42,000 nt of DNA from Burkholderiales bacterium (GCA_026400155.1 JAPLPO010000110.1:1-42000); one strand, 5' to 3'. Numbered from the stretch's first letter, positions 23,489 to 31,885 are shown. Notes: a model not told the origin generated them from the sequence alone. Numbers and translations are program-made.

Positions 23489-25117
23489 ATGAAAACTCCG
23501 TTTTCTGATTTTGATTACGAGGCCGCACGAGCCGATTTTTCGTTTTCGGTGCCTGAGTTTTTCAATTTCGGTTTTGACGTGGTAGACCGAAGGGCACAGG
23601 AAAAAGACAAACTGGCTTTGATTGCAATTGACCGCAGTGGCGAACACATCAGGCACTACAACTACAGTGATTTAGAACGCGAATCCAATCGTTTTGCCAA
23701 TGCCTTGCTCAACTTGGGCGTGCGCAAAGGCGACTCGGTCTTGGTGGTGCTGCCGCGAATACCAGAATGGTATTTTGTGCTTTTGGCGTGTACCAAAATA
23801 GGCGCCATTGCCATGCCAGGCACCAACCAGCTCAAGGCCAAGGATTTGGAATACAGAATCAACCGGTCCAAAGCGTCGGTGGTTGTGGTTGGCCCTTCGC
23901 ACACTCAGGCAATTGAATCCATCGAATCGAATTGCAGTTCACTAGCGCACAAAATTTTGGTCGGTGAAAACTGCAGCGGATGGCTGCACTTTGAAAGCAT
24001 GTGCACTTCGCAAGCACCCCACATCGAGCGACAGAATCTGACTCCTACGCGCTCTGATGAAACCATGTTGATCTACTTCACATCGGGTACCACCTCACTG
24101 CCCAAAATGGTTGAAAGAGATCACGCCTACGCACTGGCTCATTCGATCACAGGACGTTACTGGCAAGACCTGCGAGAAAGCGATGTGCACTGGACACTGA
24201 CCGATACTGGTTGGGCCAAAGCCGCTTGGGGACTCCTTTATCCCCCATTGATGGCTGGCTCTACCATCGTTTTGTACGACGGCGAAGGATTCGATCTGGC
24301 CATTCACCTCGACATCATTCGAAAACACGAAGTGACCACATTTTGTGCCCCTCCCACAATCTACCGTGTGATGGCCAAAGCAGACTTGTCTGAAGCTGAT
24401 TTCAGCTCGCTTCGCCACTGTTTTGGTGCAGGTGAACCGCTCAACCCTGAGGCCATGCGGGCATGGAAAATAGCCACAGGTTGCGACATCTATGACGGCT
24501 ACGGCCAAACAGAAACCATCAACATCGTCGCCAATTTCCCGGGTATGCCTATTCGTCCCGGCTCCATGGGAAAACCATGTCCTGGGCTGCATGTCGATGT
24601 GATTGACGATGAGGGCCGGGTCATGCCTCCCCATGAAGTGGGCCACATTGCCGTCAAGATCACAGACCCCTACCCGCCAGGTCTTTTTCGGGGCTATTAT
24701 GGCGACCCTCAAACCACAGCCCAATCATTTCGTCACGGCTGGTATTACACAGGTGACACCGCCAAACGAGACGAAGATGGCTACATCTGGTTTGTGGGAA
24801 GGTCAGATGACATCATTTCCTCATCGAGTTATCGCATCAGCCCCTTCGAAGTTGAGTCGACACTTATCGAGCATCCTGCCGTAGCCGAAGCTGCGGTGGT
24901 TGGCAAACCCGACGAACTGCGGGGTCAAATCGTGAAGGCCTTTGTCATCTTAGCCAAAGGCTATACCCCCTCGGAAGCATTGGCAATCGAACTGCAAAAC
25001 TTTGTCAAAGAGCAAACTGCGCCCTACAAATACCCTCGTGAGATCGAATTCAGAGACTCATTGCCTAAAACCATTTCTGGAAAAATTCGCCGAGTGGAAT
25101 TGCGCGCTGAAGGCTAA
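23489..25117 (+). CDS. AMP-forming acyl-CoA synthetase, medium-chain (ACSM) type
   Basis: A 542-residue enzyme forming acyl-CoA from acid, ATP and CoA. The P-loop is YFTSGTTSLPKM, a form typical of ACSM/medium-chain and benzoate-type ligases. DGYGQTE, YYTGD, the GRSDDIISSSSYRISPFEVE hinge and KTISGKIRR with the catalytic lysine follow. All motifs are intact. ATG 23489 follows the permease stop by four bases; an upstream in-frame GTG at 23441 would overlap the permease. The acid could be aromatic or medium-chain aliphatic. Confidence 0.92.
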   Translation: MKTPFSDFDYEAARADFSFSVPEFFNFGFDVVDRRAQEKDKLALIAIDRSGEHIRHYNYSDLERESNRFANALLNLGVRKGDSVLVVLPRIPEWYFVLLACTKIGAIAMPGTNQLKAKDLEYRINRSKASVVVVGPSHTQAIESIESNCSSLAHKILVGENCSGWLHFESMCTSQAPHIERQNLTPTRSDETMLIYFTSGTTSLPKMVERDHAYALAHSITGRYWQDLRESDVHWTLTDTGWAKAAWGLLYPPLMAGSTIVLYDGEGFDLAIHLDIIRKHEVTTFCAPPTIYRVMAKADLSEADFSSLRHCFGAGEPLNPEAMRAWKIATGCDIYDGYGQTETINIVANFPGMPIRPGSMGKPCPGLHVDVIDDEGRVMPPHEVGHIAVKITDPYPPGLFRGYYGDPQTTAQSFRHGWYYTGDTAKRDEDGYIWFVGRSDDIISSSSYRISPFEVESTLIEHPAVAEAAVVGKPDELRGQIVKAFVILAKGYTPSEALAIELQNFVKEQTAPYKYPREIEFRDSLPKTISGKIRRVELRAEG

Positions 25118-25203
25118 TGCCAATCACTTCGGCCTTAAGCACAGATAGATATCAAAGATCGTCCGCATGACGATAATTTCTGTGGGTGCTTTTTCTAAAT
25201 GAT

Positions 25204-25863
25204 CTAGTGACCGCGATGTTGGTCCGACTTCAATAACGAATGAAGAATCAACCCAAGAAATCCACCCACCATTTGAGCCAAGACAAATGCAGGAACATCT
25301 GAGGGTGAAATACCCGCAAATGTATCGGTGAACATTCGACCAAAGGCCGCTGCAGGATTGGCAAAAGACGTACTGGCCGTGAACCAGTAGGCAGCGCCAA
25401 TATAGCAAGCCACCAAAGAAGAAGCCTTGCCTTCAGGGGAACGCAAGATCACAAACAACAAACCTGCAGTTGCAACTGCTTCAGCAAGCCACTGCGCAGG
25501 GCCAGTTCTAACTTTGGAAGACCACTGCAGTATTTCAAGGCCAAACATGGCATGAGCAACCCAAGCACCTACAGCAGCGCCGGCAAGTTGGGCTAGCACA
25601 TAGCCCATTAAGTGATGCCGCGCTAAGTCTTTGCGATAGGCCATCACCATCGACACCACTGGATTGAAATGCGCACCACTGATGGGGCCAAGCGTTTCAA
25701 TCAAGACATACAGGGCAAAAACTGTGGCGAGTGTGTTGGCCAAAAGAGCCACCGCCACGTTGCCATCGGCCAATTGCTCGGCCATGATGCCCGAGCCAAT
25801 CACGGCGCAAAACAGCGCCGCTGTGCCCACCAGCTCTGACAAATATCTTTTCCAATGAATCAT
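25204..25863 (-). CDS. aqpS: Arsenic-operon aquaglyceroporin (AqpS-like)
   Basis: A 219-residue MIP-family channel with six membrane spans and both half-helix signatures: NPV in GAHFNPVVS (about residues 64-72) and NPA in SFANPAAAFGR. It overlaps arsC by four bases (ATGA), so it is translationally coupled. In Sinorhizobium the AqpS channel lets arsenite produced by ArsC leave down its gradient in place of an ArsB or Acr3 pump. No such pump gene is seen here, so this channel is the only visible exit (inference). Confidence 0.9.
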   Translation of the reverse strand: MIHWKRYLSELVGTAALFCAVIGSGIMAEQLADGNVAVALLANTLATVFALYVLIETLGPISGAHFNPVVSMVMAYRKDLARHHLMGYVLAQLAGAAVGAWVAHAMFGLEILQWSSKVRTGPAQWLAEAVATAGLLFVILRSPEGKASSLVACYIGAAYWFTASTSFANPAAAFGRMFTDTFAGISPSDVPAFVLAQMVGGFLGLILHSLLKSDQHRGH

Positions 25864-26363
25864 GTTTTAGCCAGGTCTCGCGCCGTATTTTCTATAGACA
25901 ATTTATTCAAACTGGTCAAAGGCAGGCTGGTAAAAATTTCAAGACGTCTTTTAATTTGATAAAGAGTTTGCGTGAAAGCTTCCAATTTTTCTGCATCAGT
26001 GCCATCACCTGCAGAGGGATCGGCATACCCCCAGTGCGCCGTTGCAGGCTGACCAGGCCAATAGGGGCAAACTTCGCCGGCTGCGTTGTCGCACACCGTG
26101 ATGACCAAATCCATATGGGGTGCGTTGGGTTCTGCAAAAACGTCCCAGCTTTTGCTGCTCAAGCCTTCCGTTGAAATGCCCGCCTTTTCCAAAGTCACAA
26201 TGGCCATGGGGTTGGGTGTTTGATTTTCTCTGGGACTGCTGCCAGCAGAGAAGGCTTTGAATTTGCCTTTGCCCAAATGATTGAGCAATGCCTCCGCCAA
26301 AATGCTGCGAGCCGAGTTGTGGGTGCACAGAAAAAGGACATTCAATGGTTTTACGTCAGACAC
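25860..26363 (-). CDS. arsC: Arsenate reductase ArsC, low-molecular-weight phosphatase type
   Basis: A 167-residue thiol enzyme reducing arsenate to arsenite in the cytoplasm. The phosphatase-type P-loop CTHNSARS (Cys in NVLFLCTHNSAR) starts the domain. Two further cysteines, in ITVCDNAAGEVCPYWPG, are placed for the disulfide relay of thioredoxin-linked ArsC. The ADPSAGDG segment is also present. The start is GTG with a strong AGGAGG ribosome site five bases upstream. It is the second gene of arsR-arsC-aqpS. Confidence 0.93.
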   Translation of the reverse strand: MSDVKPLNVLFLCTHNSARSILAEALLNHLGKGKFKAFSAGSSPRENQTPNPMAIVTLEKAGISTEGLSSKSWDVFAEPNAPHMDLVITVCDNAAGEVCPYWPGQPATAHWGYADPSAGDGTDAEKLEAFTQTLYQIKRRLEIFTSLPLTSLNKLSIENTARDLAKT

Positions 26364-26379
26364 TAGGACCTCCTTGGCT

Positions 26380-26706
26380 TTAACAGGTTTGACAGATGGC
26401 TGGGGAGCTGACTTCGCAGGCCTCCCCTTGGCAACAGTTTTGAGACAGATAGGTCAGCACTGCGTTCATGCGGTCAAACTGCGCCCGATAGATCAGATTG
26501 CGGCCACTGCGCTCCTGAGATATCAAATCTGCATTCATCAACTCTTTCAAATGGAATGAAAGTGTGTTTGAGGGGATACCCAATTCCTCGGCGAGGAGCG
26601 CAGGGGTAAGGCCATCGCTTCCCTTCACGACCAGCATGCGAAAAACTTGGAGACGATTGGGTTGAGCCAAGGCTGCCAATGCTTTGATAACGATTTTTTC
26701 TTCCAT
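26380..26706 (-). CDS. arsR: ArsR-family arsenic-responsive repressor
   Basis: A 108-residue winged-helix repressor. It shows ALAQPNRLQVFRMLV and the recognition region ELGIPSNTLSFHLKEL. The DVCELL-type metal site of E. coli ArsR is absent. Instead the C-terminal tail carries five cysteines (CCQGEAC, then CQTC), typical of ArsR variants with C-terminal As(III) sites. It is first in the operon. A palindrome overlaps its start codon and there is no clear Shine-Dalgarno, so bound repressor could block both transcription and translation start. Confidence 0.93.
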   Translation of the reverse strand: MEEKIVIKALAALAQPNRLQVFRMLVVKGSDGLTPALLAEELGIPSNTLSFHLKELMNADLISQERSGRNLIYRAQFDRMNAVLTYLSQNCCQGEACEVSSPAICQTC

Positions 26707-26728
26707 ATTTCTACTTTAATGGAAATAT
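26705..26728. promoter_or_regulatory. Candidate ArsR operator overlapping the arsR start codon
   Basis: ATATTTC and GAAATAT arms flank ten bases, and the repeat reaches into the arsR ATG. AT-rich dyads of this kind are typical ArsR/SmtB-family binding sites. This is an inference from sequence symmetry only. Confidence 0.5.
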
Positions 26729-26773
26729 ATGACATTTTTATGGGAAAAATACATGCCATTGCTCAACTGAAGC

Positions 26774-27253
26774 TCAGCCTGGCCAGACTTCAACCTCTCC
26801 ATTGATTTCAACGGCAATGCCGCGAGGCAGTGTCGACATTCCAACGGCAGAACGTGCGTGACAACCAGCATCAGGGCCAAAAAGCTCAAAGAGCAGGTCG
26901 GAGGCGCCATCAATCACTTGCGGCATTGTCGTGAAATGTGGACTTGCGTTGCACATGCCAAATATACGTACGATCTGTTTCACTCGGTCTAGCGAACCGA
27001 CTTCTGCCTTCACAGTGGCCAGCATGGTTAGCATCACGGCGCGTGCTGTTGCATAGCCTTCGGCTTCAGTGATGTTTTCACCAAAGCGTCCAGTTTGCCT
27101 CACGCCTTCAAGCAAGGGCAAATCTAAACCGTGTCCTGACAGATACAACATGTTGTCGACTCGAACACAGCCACGGCGATTCTTTTTGGGAAAAACAAAT
27201 GCTGGGGGCAACGAATAGCCCATTGCCTTGAGCCGATCTTCTATGGAACTCAT
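26774..27253 (-). CDS. RidA-family protein (enamine/imine deaminase-like)
   Basis: A 159-residue protein of the RidA/YjgF family, longer than the usual 130 residues because of an N-terminal extension typical of the subgroup starting SSIEDRLKAMGYSLPP. LYLSGHG, the ATARAVMLTMLATVKAEVG helix and FGPDAGCHARSAVGMSTLPRGIAVEI match the family core. The arginine that binds the carboxylate in RidA proper is present in the C-terminal HARSAV segment. The start at 27253 has a GGAG ribosome site five bases upstream. It is the last gene of the aconitase-like operon and may hydrolyse a reactive enamine or imine from that pathway. Confidence 0.88.
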   Translation of the reverse strand: MSSIEDRLKAMGYSLPPAFVFPKKNRRGCVRVDNMLYLSGHGLDLPLLEGVRQTGRFGENITEAEGYATARAVMLTMLATVKAEVGSLDRVKQIVRIFGMCNASPHFTTMPQVIDGASDLLFELFGPDAGCHARSAVGMSTLPRGIAVEINGEVEVWPG

Positions 27254-27263
27254 AGTTTCTCCA

Positions 27264-27782
27264 TCATGCGTTTTGTAGATTGGTTTTCTTTTGCTGCCAC
27301 CATTGATGCAACCAAGCCGTGGTGCCACCACTAGACAGGACATCTTGTAAAGCAAAGGGAACGGGCTCAAATTGATATTCACGATTCTGGGTGATGTTGG
27401 AAAACATCCCAGTCTGAAAGTTAACACTGAGCTCATCCATGTGATTGCATGCGCTGGAAATACCAGTGCATCCGGTTAGAACTGGCAATCCAATTCCGAT
27501 GGCTTCACGATAGGCCAAAAAAGACATTGACTCACACACCAATCCAAGACCCAAAGCTTTCATCGCAATATAGCCTTGCATTTTGGCGCCCATGCCAAAG
27601 TTACGGCCTGTCACGATCAAATCGCCCGGGCGGCAAAGTTTGTGGAAGTCGGGAATAGTACCTTCGAAAAGATGTTCAATGATGTCTTTGGGGTCTGTTC
27701 GCATTTCAGAAACAATGCGCATGGGCACAACGCCACCCATGTGGGGAATGTCATGCCCGAACTGCCAACAGCGCCCTTTCAT
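27264..27782 (-). CDS. Aconitase-like (LeuD-type) hydro-lyase small subunit, divergent active site
   Basis: A 172-residue swivel-domain protein of the LeuD/3-isopropylmalate dehydratase small-subunit family. It begins KGRCWQFGHDIPH and contains RPGDLIVTGRNFGMG and REAIGIGLPVL at family positions. Where LeuD and aconitase have CGSSREHAP, this protein has MGAKMQGY, so the serine and arginine normally involved in catalysis and substrate carboxylate binding are absent. The start is ATG 27782, 23 bases after the Bug stop; the frame is open further upstream inside the Bug gene but without family resemblance. It pairs with the large subunit encoded at 28783-30081. Confidence 0.85.
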   Translation of the reverse strand: MKGRCWQFGHDIPHMGGVVPMRIVSEMRTDPKDIIEHLFEGTIPDFHKLCRPGDLIVTGRNFGMGAKMQGYIAMKALGLGLVCESMSFLAYREAIGIGLPVLTGCTGISSACNHMDELSVNFQTGMFSNITQNREYQFEPVPFALQDVLSSGGTTAWLHQWWQQKKTNLQNA

Positions 27783-27805
27783 TGACCAAGCAAAATCTTG
27801 CAAGA

Positions 27806-28759
27806 TTATTCTGCCTTGATGCCCGCATTGCGAATAACCGTGCCCCATTTGTCCAATTCGCGGCGAATATGACCCGCAAAAGCCTCTGGACTGCTGGCAA
27901 CAACTTCTGAGCCATCGTTGCTCAAACGTGTTTTGATTTCTGGGCTGGTAATGATGGCTGCAATTTCCTTGTTCAAGCGCTGCACAATGGCATCTGGAGT
28001 GCCTGCTGGCATCATCAAACCTACCCAAGCATTGACGTCAAAACCAGGGACACCCGACTCTTGAATGGTGGGTACATTGGGCAGTTGGGCCATGCGCTTA
28101 GCGCTTGTCACAAAAACCGCTTTGATCTTTCCATCGCGAATGGTGCTCATCACCTGAGCGGGAGAAGTGCACAAAAGTTGCAGACGGCCACTGATCAGAT
28201 CTGTCATGGCTGGCGGTATGCCTTTGTAGGGCACATGGGTGAACTTGATACCTGCGGCGCTGTTTAACAATTCCATGCCAATGTGCGCGGCTGTGCCCAT
28301 GCCAGAGTTGCCCATGGTGACTTCACCTGGCTTTTGCTTGGCCAGAGCCATTACTTCGGTAAAGTTTTTGGGTGCAAAGCCGTTCGACGAAACTACCACC
28401 AGTGGAATGGCCGTGGTTTGAATAAGGGGCACAAAATCTTTGATGGGGTCGTAAGGAACTTTGTCGCGCAAGCTGGGGTTGATGGCGTAAGTGGTGGTGA
28501 CCAGCAAAATGGTATAGCCATCGCCGGGTGATTTGGCGGCTGCTTCAACGCCAATCAAAGTTCCCGCACCAGGCTTGTTGTCAATGATGACGGGCTGACC
28601 CAAACGCTCAGAAAGCTTTTGACCAATGGTTCTGGCTTGAATGTCTAAACCATCGCCAGCTGGAAATGGCACGATGATGCGAATGGGACGATCGGGGTAT
28701 TGCGCATGAGCAGAAAAACTCAGCAAACAAAACAAGGCAACGATAAACCGGACAAACAT
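27806..28759 (-). CDS. Bug/TctC-family periplasmic binding protein (5 of 7)
   Basis: A 317-residue secreted binding protein with a signal peptide ending at AHAQ (about residue 19), then YPDRPIRIIVPFPAGD, LGQPVIIDNKPGAGT and SPGDGYTI. It lies between the large- and small-subunit genes of the aconitase-like enzyme with 23-base gaps on both sides, so it is part of the same operon. It is probably the receptor for the hydroxy-acid or unsaturated-acid substrate (inference). Confidence 0.92.
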   Translation of the reverse strand: MFVRFIVALFCLLSFSAHAQYPDRPIRIIVPFPAGDGLDIQARTIGQKLSERLGQPVIIDNKPGAGTLIGVEAAAKSPGDGYTILLVTTTYAINPSLRDKVPYDPIKDFVPLIQTTAIPLVVVSSNGFAPKNFTEVMALAKQKPGEVTMGNSGMGTAAHIGMELLNSAAGIKFTHVPYKGIPPAMTDLISGRLQLLCTSPAQVMSTIRDGKIKAVFVTSAKRMAQLPNVPTIQESGVPGFDVNAWVGLMMPAGTPDAIVQRLNKEIAAIITSPEIKTRLSNDGSEVVASSPEAFAGHIRRELDKWGTVIRNAGIKAE

Positions 28760-28782
28760 TGAATGACTCCTAGCATGGGTAA

Positions 28783-30081
28783 TTAAAGATGGCGCGGGTC
28801 AATGATTGAACCCGCCACAGCAGAGGCCGCAACTGTCAAAGGATTTCCAAGATACAGCTTAGCATCTTTGGCGCCAAAGCGGCCGTGATTGTTGTTGGTG
28901 GCAGTAGAGATGGACACTTCGCCAGAATGCAAAGGACCTACAACCGCATCATTGCAGGGCCCGCAACCGGGGGGCAAAACGACTGCACCCGATTCGATCA
29001 ACACTTGCATGAGATCGCTTGAAGCCAGCTTTTGCATGGTTTCTTCAGAGCCAGGAACCACAAAAAGTCGGACGCCAGAAGAGACTTTTCTCGAACGCAA
29101 TACTTCGGCAGCGGCAGCAATATCCTCAAACATAGAGGAGCCACACGAGCCAATAAATGCATGGTCAATGGAGAGTCCTGCTACCTCTGAAATGGGAACC
29201 GCATTTTGAATACCGCCTGGCAAGGAAACCAGAGGCTCCAAATTTTCTAAATCAATTTCGGCACGCATTTGATAGTGAGCAGATGGGTCTGAAAATTCAG
29301 CCAAAAAAGGCGATTTTGCAACCTTGTTGGCGTGGGTTAAGACCTCATTGGAAGGTGGAAAGAAAACGCCATATGCGCCAAGCTCAGTGGGTGTGCTGCA
29401 AAGTGCCACTCGAGCTGCCAAGGAGAACTGATCAAGATCACCTGCAAACTCGAGGATTTTGTAATCTAAATCGAAAGGAATCTGGCCAGTCTTGATAAGA
29501 CGACCAATGTGCGTTCCGAGATCTCTTGCATGAACATAGGGCGGCAAGCGGCCTTTCAAGGTAAGTTGCAAGGAATGTGGCACCATGATCCAGTTGGTAC
29601 CCGTAGCCAGAACTCGAGAGATTTCAAGCCCTACGCGAAAACCCACAGCGCCTATTGCGCCAACGTTGGTGCAGTGACGGTCGTTGTCAAAAACAAAATG
29701 GCCAGGACTGACCAGCCCCATTTCCATTGGGAAAATGTGCCCGTGGCCACCACGCCCAACGTCAAAGAAATGACCCACCTTCCAAGCTTTTGCAGCTTGT
29801 CGATTGGTTGCACCATAAAGTGCCGCACGCGGGCTTCCATACAAAACCTCATGGTCCGTGACCAAAACCACTTTCTCAGGGTTAGCCAGTTGATCGATAC
29901 CGATGCTGTCGAGTGCTTTTTTGATACTTGGCAAAACATTGTCATGCACCATCACCATGTGAGGGTTGGGGAAAACAATATCCCCTGGCGCTACGCTGCT
30001 TAGACCACAGGCTTTTGCAATGATTTTTTCAGGGCCTGTCATCGGCCGAACTGCATTGCTAGCCTGTATCTGAGTGCTCAT
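28783..30081 (-). CDS. Aconitase-like (LeuC-type) hydro-lyase large subunit
   Basis: A 432-residue Fe-S hydro-lyase of the LeuC/homoaconitase type. The three cluster cysteines are visible: C313 (FIGSCGSS), C373 and C376 (PPGCGPC). The N-terminus (TGPEKIIAKACG) and a DRH segment near 134-136 match LeuC. The SNRNFEGRQG-like segment reads TNNNHGRFGAKD, so one of two arginines there is missing. With the altered small subunit this suggests a different substrate from isopropylmalate. It starts 17 bases after the preceding Bug gene. Housekeeping leucine synthesis is unlikely, since no leuB or leuA lies nearby. Confidence 0.9.
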   Translation of the reverse strand: MSTQIQASNAVRPMTGPEKIIAKACGLSSVAPGDIVFPNPHMVMVHDNVLPSIKKALDSIGIDQLANPEKVVLVTDHEVLYGSPRAALYGATNRQAAKAWKVGHFFDVGRGGHGHIFPMEMGLVSPGHFVFDNDRHCTNVGAIGAVGFRVGLEISRVLATGTNWIMVPHSLQLTLKGRLPPYVHARDLGTHIGRLIKTGQIPFDLDYKILEFAGDLDQFSLAARVALCSTPTELGAYGVFFPPSNEVLTHANKVAKSPFLAEFSDPSAHYQMRAEIDLENLEPLVSLPGGIQNAVPISEVAGLSIDHAFIGSCGSSMFEDIAAAAEVLRSRKVSSGVRLFVVPGSEETMQKLASSDLMQVLIESGAVVLPPGCGPCNDAVVGPLHSGEVSISTATNNNHGRFGAKDAKLYLGNPLTVAASAVAGSIIDPRHL

Positions 30082-30098
30082 GATCGTTTGATTGCCGA

Positions 30099-31091
30099 TC
30101 AGTCGAGCTTGAGGCCAATGGTCTTGACGACTTTGGTGTAACGCGAAGCTTCCTCAGCAACCAACTTAGCAAACTGCTCGGGATTGTTGCTGATGGGATC
30201 GGCACCATTGCGTTCCATCGCTTGCTTGAAGTCGGCCGTTGGCACAATGGCCATGAGTTCTCTGTGGAGTCGCTCAATGATGGGACGGGGCGTGCCAGCG
30301 GGTGCAAATACGCCTAGCCACAGGCTAACTTCAAATCCGGGATAGCCTGACTCAGCCACGGTAGGCACATCGGGCAAGGCAGGAGACCGCTGGCTGCTAC
30401 CCACGGCAAGCGGACGAAGTTTTCCAGCCTTTGTGTGCTGCAAAAGCGCCGGCATAGAGCCAAACACGCTCTGAACCTCATTGGCGAGCAAGGCCAAGTC
30501 GGCCTGAGCATTTCCTTTGTAGGGAACGTGTTGCAAGTTAACTTGCGCCACGTCTTTGAGCATCTCCATGGCCAAATGCGTCGTTGAGCCATTGCCAGCA
30601 GAGGCGAAGTTCATCTTGCCAGGGTTTGCTTTGGCAAGTTCAACAAGTTCTTTGAGGTTGTTGGCCTTGACCTGTGGATTGACGACCAGCAGGTAAGGTG
30701 TGATGGCAACCAAGGAAATCGGTGCAAAGTCTCTGATTGGGTTATAGCCCAACTTTGAATAAGCCGCTGGCGCAACAGCATGAGTGCTGGTGGTACCGAT
30801 GCTGATGGTGTAGCCGTCTGGTGCAGCTTTGGCTGCCAAATCAGCGCCGATGGTCCCGCCTGCGCCGCCTCGATTGTCGACAATGACTTGCTGGCCTAGC
30901 CGCTCGGAAAGCTTCTGCGCGACAACACGGCCGACAATGTCAGTTGATCCACCAGCCGGGAACGGCACGATTAAGCGTATGGGCTTGTTTGGGTAATCGG
31001 ATTGCGCCAAAAGTGTGGCGGGAGCGGCAAGCAATGCGGCAGTCAAGGCGACGGCCAGTCTGCGGATTGAACTTGGGGTTTGCGATTTCAT
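30099..31091 (-). CDS. Bug/TctC-family periplasmic binding protein (6 of 7)
   Basis: A 330-residue secreted binding protein. The signal peptide (SSIRRLAVALTAALLAAPA) ends near LLAQ, and the core reads YPNKPIRLIVPFPAGGSTD, LGQQVIVDNRGGAGG and APDGYTI. ATG 31091 has an AGGAGG ribosome site nine bases upstream. It is the promoter-proximal gene of the Bug, large subunit, Bug, small subunit, RidA operon. Two different Bug proteins in one short operon suggest two ligands or two affinity ranges. Confidence 0.93.
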   Translation of the reverse strand: MKSQTPSSIRRLAVALTAALLAAPATLLAQSDYPNKPIRLIVPFPAGGSTDIVGRVVAQKLSERLGQQVIVDNRGGAGGTIGADLAAKAAPDGYTISIGTTSTHAVAPAAYSKLGYNPIRDFAPISLVAITPYLLVVNPQVKANNLKELVELAKANPGKMNFASAGNGSTTHLAMEMLKDVAQVNLQHVPYKGNAQADLALLANEVQSVFGSMPALLQHTKAGKLRPLAVGSSQRSPALPDVPTVAESGYPGFEVSLWLGVFAPAGTPRPIIERLHRELMAIVPTADFKQAMERNGADPISNNPEQFAKLVAEEASRYTKVVKTIGLKLD

Positions 31092-31418
31092 TAGTAGATT
31101 CCTCCTAATTAAAAACTGATCAAGCTGCGCTGAAAGTAAATTTGCTGATATAGCCACTTGCTGAAATTTTTGTTCTCAAAAAATTCTAGCATCCTCACTT
31201 TCTAAATGATAACTGGAAGACCCGAATAAAACTCACAATAGATCAATGAATTCAGGGCTTCCTCTAAGTTGCTGGTTGCGTAATTTAACGCCATTGTTTG
31301 AGACACTCAGCTGATTTTGAATGAAAGGTACGATAAATCCAATTAATGAGATAAGCTGTTTCTTTGGCTGAAATATGTCCCATGTGGGCTGCTTGGCTAT
31401 TTCCCAAAGGAACCCCTC
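31092..31418. other. Divergent intergenic region, no gene seen
   Basis: These 327 AT-rich bases between the divergent Bug gene and the broken BLUF gene show no coding region that I can support and no strong repeat. They must hold the Bug operon promoter and the BLUF gene promoter. The AAGGA ribosome site for the BLUF start is at its right end. Confidence 0.5.
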
Positions 31419-31885
31419 ATGCTTGTGCGCCTCTTGTATGTCAGTCAACCCGTGGGGCCCATTACCACCACCATGACCACGCTCATTTTGGAAAAATCCG
31501 ACGCCAACAACAAGACAGAAAACATCACGGGTGTTTTATGTCAGGGCTCAGGATTGTGGATGCAAGTTTTAGAAGGCGAACGTTCCAAAGTCAATTTGCT
31601 TTATTCAAAAATAATGGCAGACCGAAATCACCAGTGAATGTTCTCTACGCTCGAATCATGGCCAATCGACATCACCACAATCTTGAACTGTTGTCGATGG
31701 AAGAAATTACGCACAGACGTTTTGGTCAATGGTCTATGGCGCTTGTCTATTTGTCGAAAGATGATCCCATGGTTCAAATGGCACATCCCGAATTCGATCC
31801 CTACACAGCCTCCGCCAAAGATGCTTTTTTCATCTTGGAAGAACTGATTAAAACAGGCAGTCCTATTTTGAATACACCATCCTAA
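31419..31885 (+). pseudogene. BLUF-domain blue-light receptor gene split by a 44-bp repeat
   Basis: The first frame (72 residues from ATG 31419, ribosome site AAGGA) is the N-terminal half of a BLUF flavin-binding domain: Y7 (LLYVSQ), the NN pair at 30-31 and Q49 (WMQVLEG) are the flavin-contacting residues. It stops at 31635-31637. The second frame continues the domain through NVLYARIMANRHHHNLELLSMEEIT and FGQWSMAL, ending at 31885. The break is caused by a 44-bp imperfect tandem repeat at 31590-31677. Removing one copy would give an intact 140-residue stand-alone BLUF protein, the normal family length. As read, it is a pseudogene or makes a truncated protein. Confidence 0.85.
31590..31677 (+). 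repeat. 44-bp imperfect tandem repeat inside the BLUF gene
   Basis: Copy 1 is 31590-31633 and copy 2 is 31634-31677. By direct comparison 30 of 44 positions match. Both copies encode the same BLUF segment, LYSKIMADRNH and LYARIMANRHH. The 44-base period shifts the frame by two. Confidence 0.85.

Noticed and set aside
24095-24724. Antisense 209-codon open frame opposite the ACSM-like synthetase
   Set aside because: It mirrors a conserved enzyme gene and has no recognisable domain.
27254-27436. Upstream extension of the RidA gene
   Set aside because: It overlaps the LeuD-like gene and lacks family resemblance; ATG 27253 has a good ribosome site.
27783-28028. Upstream extension of the LeuD-like gene
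   Set aside because: The extension lies inside the Bug gene in another frame and does not resemble LeuD; ATG 27782 gives the family N-terminus.
31233-31448. Antisense 71-codon open frame before the BLUF gene
   Set aside because: No ribosome site or recognisable product; it runs into the BLUF start.
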